64,000 nucleotides of DNA from NCBI GenBank assembly GCA_021785655.1, contig JAJYET010000001.1, forward strand, positions 1 to 64,000, read 5' to 3'. Of this stretch, positions 59,107-64,000 are shown one piece after another. Under the pieces are notes generated by a model that saw nothing but the letters and a program-made list of their open reading frames with translations, made no database searches and was not told the DNA's origin. The DNA comes from a bacterium (lineage in GTDB: Bacteria > Chloroflexota > Dormibacteria > Aeolococcales > Bog-877). Made by a program: the position numbers and the translations under genes. Position 1 is the first letter of the stretch. Every line of letters starts with the position of its first letter.

Positions 59107-60366
59107 TCAGGCCGCAGCCGCGAGCGCGTCCGAGAACGCCTCCAGGAGGCGATCCAGGTCCAGATCGGTGTGGGCGAGGGAGAGGAAGCCGGCCTCGAAC
59201 TGGGAGGGCGGCCAAAACACTCCCCGCTCCAAGAGGCCCCGGTGCACCGCCGAAAAGCGGGCCAGGTCGCCGGCGCGGGCAGAGGCGTAGTCGCGGACCG
59301 CCGCCTCCGAGAAGAAGAAGGTCAGCATGGACCCCACCCGATTCACCCGGATGGGCACGCCGAGCCGCCGCCCCGCACTCGACATCCCCTCCTCCAGCCG
59401 GGCCCCCATCTCCTCCAGCCTCTGATAGGGAAGCGGGGAGTCCAGCTCCCGTAAGGTGGCCAACCCGGCGGTGACGGCCAGAGGATTGCCGCTCAGGGTG
59501 CCGGCGTGGTAGACGGGCCCGGCCGGGGCCAGCTGGCCCATCAGGGCCGCTCGGCCGCCAAAGGCTCCCACCGGCAGCCCCCCTCCGATCACCTTGCCGA
59601 GGCAGGTGAGGTCAGGGGTGATGCCGTAGCGCTGCTGGGCGCCGCCGCGGGCCACCCGGAAGCCGGTCATGACCTCGTCGAGGATGAGCAGGGCGCCATA
59701 CTCGCTGCTGAGCGTGCGCAGCCCCGCCAGGAATCCTGGCTCAGGTGGCACCACCCCCATGTTGCCGGCCACCGGCTCTACGATCACCGCCGCCACCCGC
59801 TCCCCCTGCCTCGCGAACAGCTCCGCGACTCCTTCCAGATCGTTGAAGGAGGCCACCAAGGTGTCGGCCACCGTGCCCGGGGGCACCCCTGGAGAGCCGG
59901 GGATGGCCAGGGTGGCCAGACCCGATCCGGCCGCCGCCAGCAGGGAGTCCGCATGGCCGTGGTAGCAGCCGTCGAATTTCAGGATCAGGTCGCGACCGGT
60001 CGCCGCCCGGGCCAGACGCACGGCTCCCATCGCCGCCTCCGTGCCGCTGCTGGTGAGCCGGAGCATCTCCACCGCGGGCATGCGGCGCGCCACCTCCTCG
60101 GCGAGTTCCACCTCGAGCTCGGAGGGCCCGCCCAGCGCCTCCGCCCGTGTCAGCTGGCCCCGCAGCGCCGCCACGACCGCCTCAGGGAGGTGGCCGAGGA
60201 TGAGCGGACCGTAGGCCAGGACCATGTCCAGATAGCGATTGCCGTCGAGATCCACGAGGTAGGGGCCGCGGGCGGAGGCGAAGAAGGGAGGGGTGCCGCC
60301 CACCCCGCGGAATGAGCGCACCGGACTGTTCACTCCGCCGGGCATCACCCGCTGGGCCCGCTCCAT
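59107..60366 (-). CDS. hemL: Glutamate-1-semialdehyde 2,1-aminomutase
   Basis: HemL makes 5-aminolevulinate in the C5 tetrapyrrole pathway. The 419-aa PLP enzyme opens with VMPGGVNSPVRSFRGVGG; the PLP lysine is Lys258 in LGKVIGGGLPVGAFGG, and CYHGHADSLL is conserved. It starts at ATG 60366, 38 nt after the cyclophilin gene. With hemA, hemC, hemD and hemB it forms the early heme cluster. Confidence 0.95.
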   Translation of the reverse strand: MERAQRVMPGGVNSPVRSFRGVGGTPPFFASARGPYLVDLDGNRYLDMVLAYGPLILGHLPEAVVAALRGQLTRAEALGGPSELEVELAEEVARRMPAVEMLRLTSSGTEAAMGAVRLARAATGRDLILKFDGCYHGHADSLLAAAGSGLATLAIPGSPGVPPGTVADTLVASFNDLEGVAELFARQGERVAAVIVEPVAGNMGVVPPEPGFLAGLRTLSSEYGALLILDEVMTGFRVARGGAQQRYGITPDLTCLGKVIGGGLPVGAFGGRAALMGQLAPAGPVYHAGTLSGNPLAVTAGLATLRELDSPLPYQRLEEMGARLEEGMSSAGRRLGVPIRVNRVGSMLTFFFSEAAVRDYASARAGDLARFSAVHRGLLERGVFWPPSQFEAGFLSLAHTDLDLDRLLEAFSDALAAAA

Positions 60367-60404
60367 GGCCCCGATGGAGCGGTCCAGCCGGAATCCCTCA
60401 AGGC

Positions 60405-61094
60405 TCAGGGCAGCTGCTCCCGGACGACAATCCGCATCGGGTCGCCCCGGCGGACCCTCTGGGCGACCTTGAGCCCGGAGACGACCTCACCGAACAGGTT
60501 GTAGGCGGGCGGAAGGGTGAAGGACGACAGGGTGATGAAGAACTGGCTGCCATTGGTGTTGGCTCCGGCGTTGGCCATGGCCACGGCGCCGGGCTGGTAG
60601 GCGCCCTTGCTGTACATCGGGGAGTGCACGGGCTCGCTGCGGAACTGGAACCCCGGCCCCCCCGTGAGGTTGTCATGGGGGCTGCCGCCTTGGATCACCG
60701 GACCGCCGGGGGCGGTACTGGGGTCCCGAGCCCACTTGAGCCCGTCGAAGAAGTGGTTGCGCGCCAGGGTCACGAACACGTTGACGGTCACCGGCGCCCA
60801 GCTGGGGACCAGGCAGACGACGATCTCCCCCTCGGGGACTGTGATCGTGGCCTCGTACAGCCGGTGGACGTCGATGGTCATCGGCGGGGCTGCGGAGTAA
60901 TGGCGTGGGTTCGAGGGCTGGCCGAGCGGTTCCAGAGGGGAACCGAACTGGGCCTGCTGGCAATCTGCTCCAGACACCGGGGTGACCTCCCTGTGGGCTC
61001 CGACATTGACGAAGAAGGCGACCGCGCCCACGGCGGCCACCACCACTGCGGCGAGCGCCAGGGCCCCGGGACGACGGAGCTGGGAGGACATCAA
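60405..61094 (-). CDS. Membrane-anchored cyclophilin-type peptidyl-prolyl isomerase
   Basis: This 229-aa protein has one N-terminal helix (ALALAAVVVAAVGAVAFFV, about 11-29) and an extracytoplasmic cyclophilin domain. VIQGGSPHDN, GAVAMANAGANTNGSQFFIT and NLFGEVVSGLKV are the family motifs. The usual QGGDP is QGGSP. It would help fold exported proteins. It overlaps hemB by 4 nt, so it is embedded in the heme operon, an unexpected place for it. Confidence 0.9.
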   Translation of the reverse strand: MMSSQLRRPGALALAAVVVAAVGAVAFFVNVGAHREVTPVSGADCQQAQFGSPLEPLGQPSNPRHYSAAPPMTIDVHRLYEATITVPEGEIVVCLVPSWAPVTVNVFVTLARNHFFDGLKWARDPSTAPGGPVIQGGSPHDNLTGGPGFQFRSEPVHSPMYSKGAYQPGAVAMANAGANTNGSQFFITLSSFTLPPAYNLFGEVVSGLKVAQRVRRGDPMRIVVREQLP

Positions 61095-62077
61095 CCGTCC
61101 TCCTTGAGCCAGCGGCTGATCTCGCGGGCGAAGTAGGTCAGGATCACGTCCGCGCCGGCCCGGCGCATCGAGAGGTGCGACTCCATGACCGCCTGGCGGA
61201 GGTCCAGGGCGCCCATTCCGGCCGCCGCGTGCAGCATGGCGTACTCCCCGGACACGGAGAAGCAGGCCAGCGGGGCGTCGAAATGGTCCCGGGCCTCTCG
61301 GACCAGGTCCAGGTAGCTGAGGGCGGGCTTGACCATGAGGATGTCGGCCCCTTCGAGGAGATCCAGCTCCAGCTCCCGCATCGCCTCCCGGCGGTTGGCG
61401 GGGTCCATCTGGTATCCCCTCCGGTCGCCGAACTGGGGAGCGCAGTCAGCCGCCTCACGAAAGGGGCCGTAGAAGCACGAGGCGAACTTGGCGGAGTAGG
61501 CCAGGATCAGGACCGAGGTCCGCCCTGACGAGTCCAGCGCCTCTCGGATCGCCCCGACCTGGCCGTCCATCATCCCTGAGGGCGCGATGACGTCGGCCCC
61601 GGCCGCCGCCTGGCTCACGGCAACCCGCTGGTAGAGCTCAAGGGTACGATCGTTGTCCACCTCTCCGTTGCCATCCAGGACCCCGCAGTGGCCGTGGGCG
61701 GTGTATTCGTCCAGGCAGTCGTCCGCCACCAGCAGCAGCCGGTCCCCGAACTCGGACCGTAGCCGCCGGAGCGCCACCTGGACGATGCCCTGGTCATCCC
61801 AGGCCGAGGACCCCATCTCATCCTTGCGCTCTGGGACCCCGAAGAGGACCAGCCCGGCCAGCCCCAGCTCGGCGGCCTCACCGGCCAGGGCCATGAGGCT
61901 GTCGGCGGTCTCCTGGTAAACACCCGGCATCGTCGAGATGGCCCTCCGCTCCTTCACGCCCTCAGCTACGAAGCAGGGCAGGAGCAGCTGGTCGGCCCGC
62001 AGGTTCGTCTCACTTACCAGCCGACGGAGGGCCGGGGTGCGGCGAAGCCGCCGAGGGCGATCGTCTGGAAAGGACAT
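61091..62077 (-). CDS. hemB: Delta-aminolevulinic acid dehydratase
   Basis: HemB condenses two 5-aminolevulinates to porphobilinogen. The 328-aa protein has the Schiff-base lysines in AYSAKFASCFYGPFR and LMVKPALSYLD. The metal segment reads DDCLDEYTAHGHCG, with Cys-Asp-Cys where zinc enzymes have three Cys and magnesium types have none, so metal use is unclear. It follows hemD after 1 nt. Confidence 0.95.
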   Translation of the reverse strand: MSFPDDRPRRLRRTPALRRLVSETNLRADQLLLPCFVAEGVKERRAISTMPGVYQETADSLMALAGEAAELGLAGLVLFGVPERKDEMGSSAWDDQGIVQVALRRLRSEFGDRLLLVADDCLDEYTAHGHCGVLDGNGEVDNDRTLELYQRVAVSQAAAGADVIAPSGMMDGQVGAIREALDSSGRTSVLILAYSAKFASCFYGPFREAADCAPQFGDRRGYQMDPANRREAMRELELDLLEGADILMVKPALSYLDLVREARDHFDAPLACFSVSGEYAMLHAAAGMGALDLRQAVMESHLSMRRAGADVILTYFAREISRWLKEDG

Positions 62078-62078
62078 C

Positions 62079-62843
62079 TCAGCGGGTATTGTCGTTTACT
62101 GAGGCGGCCTCCATCGCCGCCACCAGACCCGGCAGTGAGTGAACCGGAGCCACCACGGCGGGCCCCATGCTGAGTGCCTCGGCGGTCTTGGCGGTGACCG
62201 GGCCGATGCAGGCCACCCGCGAGGCGGGGGGAAGTGTCCGCCCCGGGGTCAGCTCCGCGTAGCCCCGGACGGTGCTGGAGCTGGTGAAGGTGACCCAATC
62301 CGGGGGAGCGTCGAGAAGCAGCTGGTGGAGCGCGGGGGCTGAGGCGTGGGCGGCTGCAGCGCGGTAGAGGGCGACCTCGGTTATCTCGGCCCCAGCCCTC
62401 TCAAGGGCCCTGGGCAGGACGTCCCGAGCGCCTTCGGCACGGGGCAGGAGAACACGGCGGCCGCGGACTCCGGAAGCCACCATCGCTTCCGCCAGGGACT
62501 CCGCCAGAAACTCCTGCGGCAGGGGCCCCGGCGTCCAGCCGAGCTCCCGGGCCGCGGCGGCGGTCCCCGGCCCGATCGCGAACAGCTCAGTACCCGAGCC
62601 GGAGGGGCGCTCGAGAGCCAGGAACCGCACCGCATTGGCGCTGGTGAAGGCGATGATGTCGTAGTGGCCCGACCGCACCTGAGCCCGTAATGCCTCCATC
62701 CCCGCCGGGCTGACCAGCGGGGTCAGACTGATGACCGGGAGGGTGATCGGCTCGGCGCCGACTGCCCTGAGCAACGCGCCCAGGCCACCATCCTCCGGCT
62801 CCGGGCGGGTCACGAGGACCCGGGCCCCGCGAAGGCGGCTCAC
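62079..62843 (-). CDS. hemD: Uroporphyrinogen-III synthase
   Basis: HemD closes hydroxymethylbilane to uroporphyrinogen III. It is 254 aa from GTG 62843, which overlaps the hemC stop (GTGA). VLVTRPEPEDGGL opens it; AFTSANAV, IGPGTAAA, ALYRAA, VTFTSSSTVRG and CIGPVTAKTAEAL are the weakly conserved landmarks. Sequence conservation in this family is low, so support comes mainly from context. Confidence 0.92.
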   Translation of the reverse strand: MSRLRGARVLVTRPEPEDGGLGALLRAVGAEPITLPVISLTPLVSPAGMEALRAQVRSGHYDIIAFTSANAVRFLALERPSGSGTELFAIGPGTAAAARELGWTPGPLPQEFLAESLAEAMVASGVRGRRVLLPRAEGARDVLPRALERAGAEITEVALYRAAAAHASAPALHQLLLDAPPDWVTFTSSSTVRGYAELTPGRTLPPASRVACIGPVTAKTAEALSMGPAVVAPVHSLPGLVAAMEAASVNDNTR

Positions 62844-63721
62844 CCCGGGGCGCCCAGCCTTCCCACCAGCTCGCCGAGGGCATCCTGGGCCAGGAGGTCG
62901 GGCACGACGGCGGCCTCCCTCCGCAGGCCGGCTCCGTCGGCGGAGTAGGCGGCCGAGACCAGCCACCCACCGGCCGGGATCGGCTCGGCGAGCGCGCCCA
63001 GCGCCAGCTGGCAGCCTCCGCCCATCCGCCCCAGAAGGCGCCGCTCGGCCTCCACGGCGAGCCGGGTGGGTGGGTGGTCGAGGGCAGCCAGCACCTCGAG
63101 CCAGCCGCTGTCAGCCCGCGCCTCCACCGCGATCGCGCCCTGGCCGGCGGCCGGGGTGCACTCGCTGTGGGGATCTAGTGGCTGGGCCCGGCCGAGCAGC
63201 CCGAGCCGGAGGAGGCCGGCTGCGGCGACCACCACCCCATCCACGTCTCCCTGGTCGACCAGGCGGAGACGGGTGGGCACGTTGCCCCGGATCCTCGGGA
63301 AGTTGAGGTCGGGTCGCACCGCCCTCAGCTGGGCCGTCCGACGGGGCGAGGAGGTCCCGAGGCGGCAGCCTGGGGGCAGCTCGAGCCAGGGGATTCGGGC
63401 ACGGGTGACCACCGCGTCGCGGAAATCCGCGCGCTCCAGATAGGCCGGCACGGTGAGACCCGCCGGGGTCGAGGTCGGCAGGTCCTTGGCGCTGTGCACC
63501 GCGGCGTCGATCGAGCCTGCGGCGAGCTCCTGCTGCAGCCGGGAGGTGAACCAGCCGCCTGCCCGCGGGTCCGTGAGGGTGGCCTCCGGGGCCAGGTCCC
63601 CGTCGCTCTGGATGACCCGCACCACGGCCTCGGGAGCTGAGCGGAGGCGGCGCAGCGCCTCCACCACCAGATTGGCCTGCGCCAGGGCCAGCTGGCTCCC
63701 CCTGGTGCCCAGCACGATCAA
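62840..63721 (-). CDS. hemC: Hydroxymethylbilane synthase
   Basis: This 293-aa porphobilinogen deaminase begins LGTRGSQLALAQANLV and has HSAKDLPT (catalytic Asp80), GTSSPRR (125-ish), AAGQGAIAVEAR and the dipyrromethane-binding Cys237 in GGGCQLALG. It starts at ATG 63721, overlapping the hemA stop by 4 nt. Intact. Confidence 0.95.
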   Translation of the reverse strand: MIVLGTRGSQLALAQANLVVEALRRLRSAPEAVVRVIQSDGDLAPEATLTDPRAGGWFTSRLQQELAAGSIDAAVHSAKDLPTSTPAGLTVPAYLERADFRDAVVTRARIPWLELPPGCRLGTSSPRRTAQLRAVRPDLNFPRIRGNVPTRLRLVDQGDVDGVVVAAAGLLRLGLLGRAQPLDPHSECTPAAGQGAIAVEARADSGWLEVLAALDHPPTRLAVEAERRLLGRMGGGCQLALGALAEPIPAGGWLVSAAYSADGAGLRREAAVVPDLLAQDALGELVGRLGAPG

Positions 63722-64000
63722 GGGGCGCCGCCGTCCTCCACCGGCGACAGGTCGAAGACCTCCTCCACGATCCGCCGGCGCTCGGGGTCGTCGGCGTTCT
63801 CCCGCAGGAAGGCGATCGGCGGGTGGATCAGCTTGGCGGCTATGGCCTGGGTGAGGCGCTCCAGCTGCTGACGCTCCGCGTCCCCCAACTGGGGCATCCT
63901 GGCCATGGCGCGGCGCAACTCGCCTCGCCTGACCACCTCGGCGCGATCCACCAGCCTGGCGATGGTGGGGCCGGCCTCCCGAGCCGAGAGCTCCTCCGAG
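63718..64000 (-). CDS. hemA: Glutamyl-tRNA reductase, 3' part, cut by the window
   Basis: Only the last 93 codons are in the window, read from 63999. The dimerisation-domain pattern is clear: TIARLVDRAEVVRRGELRRAMARMPQLG, then LERLTQAIAAKLIHPPIAFLRE. The catalytic and NADPH domains lie outside. Its position ahead of hemC supports the call. Confidence 0.85.
   Translation of the reverse strand, partial: SEELSAREAGPTIARLVDRAEVVRRGELRRAMARMPQLGDAERQQLERLTQAIAAKLIHPPIAFLRENADDPERRRIVEEVFDLSPVEDGGAP

Overview
This is a GC-rich bacterial window (roughly 70% G+C by eye), densely packed, with many GTG starts, some TTG starts, and very frequent 1-4 nt stop/start overlaps (ATGA, GTGA, TTGA, possibly CTGA). 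The gene content fits a monoderm-like Terrabacteria lineage: a small SRP RNA next to dnaX, a CysO/CysM/Mec-type cysteine system, nickel superoxide dismutase with its own peptidase, a Mca-like LmbE deacetylase, an archaeal-type class I aldolase, Tat export and complex I-like genes. I would look first in Dormibacterota/Chloroflexota or deep Actinomycetota. This is inference; no rRNA or other phylogenetic marker has been aligned.

Layout. 0.3-3.1 kb (minus): SRP RNA-dnaX-ybaB-recR. 3.4-5.8 kb (minus): an ABC exporter (ATPase plus large permease). 5.8-6.8 kb (plus): DhnA-type fructose-bisphosphate aldolase. 6.8-16.5 kb (minus): cysO-like, mnmA, two small membrane proteins, a fused polyprenyl diphosphate synthase, then a nuoJKLMN-like module. 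16.6-17.7 kb (minus): YbjQ and a Nudix-like protein. 17.8-22.4 kb (plus): an FAD reductase, then fabF-acpP-fabD-fabG. 22.4-28.9 kb (minus): sulfolipid-type SQD1 epimerase, trxB, cobalamin adenosyltransferase, acylphosphatase, trpC-F-B-A. 29.2-33.7 kb (minus): cysM, a JAMM protease (Mec), secG, a solute-binding protein, tRNA-Leu and a membrane-anchored serine protease. 33.8-39.3 kb: an IMPase, divergent sodX/sodN, an Rv2466c-like protein, an aldose epimerase and pncB. 39.4-44.1 kb: amino-acid permease, aldo/keto reductase, CaiB-type CoA-transferase, and thiM under a TPP riboswitch. 44.2-51.9 kb is an accessory, decaying region: a broken DUF4395 gene, a GHKL ATPase, an S33 peptidase, a lipoprotein, an ISKra4-like transposase remnant, tRNA-Cys and a heavily frameshifted PQQ-type propeller. 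51.9-56.5 kb: M18 aminopeptidase, enoyl-CoA hydratase, Lrp regulator with a divergent EamA exporter, and an LmbE deacetylase. 56.5-64 kb (minus): tRNA-Pro, rdgB, rph, tatC, tatA, hemL, an anchored cyclophilin, hemB, hemD, hemC and the 3' end of hemA, which runs off the window.

The most unusual content is the nuoJKLMN-like module. All three antiporter-like subunits align well with NuoL, NuoM and NuoN around the landmark motifs, but nearly all of the ionisable residues known to carry protons are replaced. The J- and K-like partners also lack the expected motifs. The module sits just downstream of a polyprenyl diphosphate synthase that carries a degenerate, motif-less synthase half fused to its N-terminus, and of two uncharacterised three-helix membrane proteins. 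Together this may be a divergent membrane complex rather than ordinary complex I. A second point is a CysO-type sulfur carrier that ends in Gly-Gly-Leu-Arg and lies about 16 kb from its expected partners CysM and Mec.
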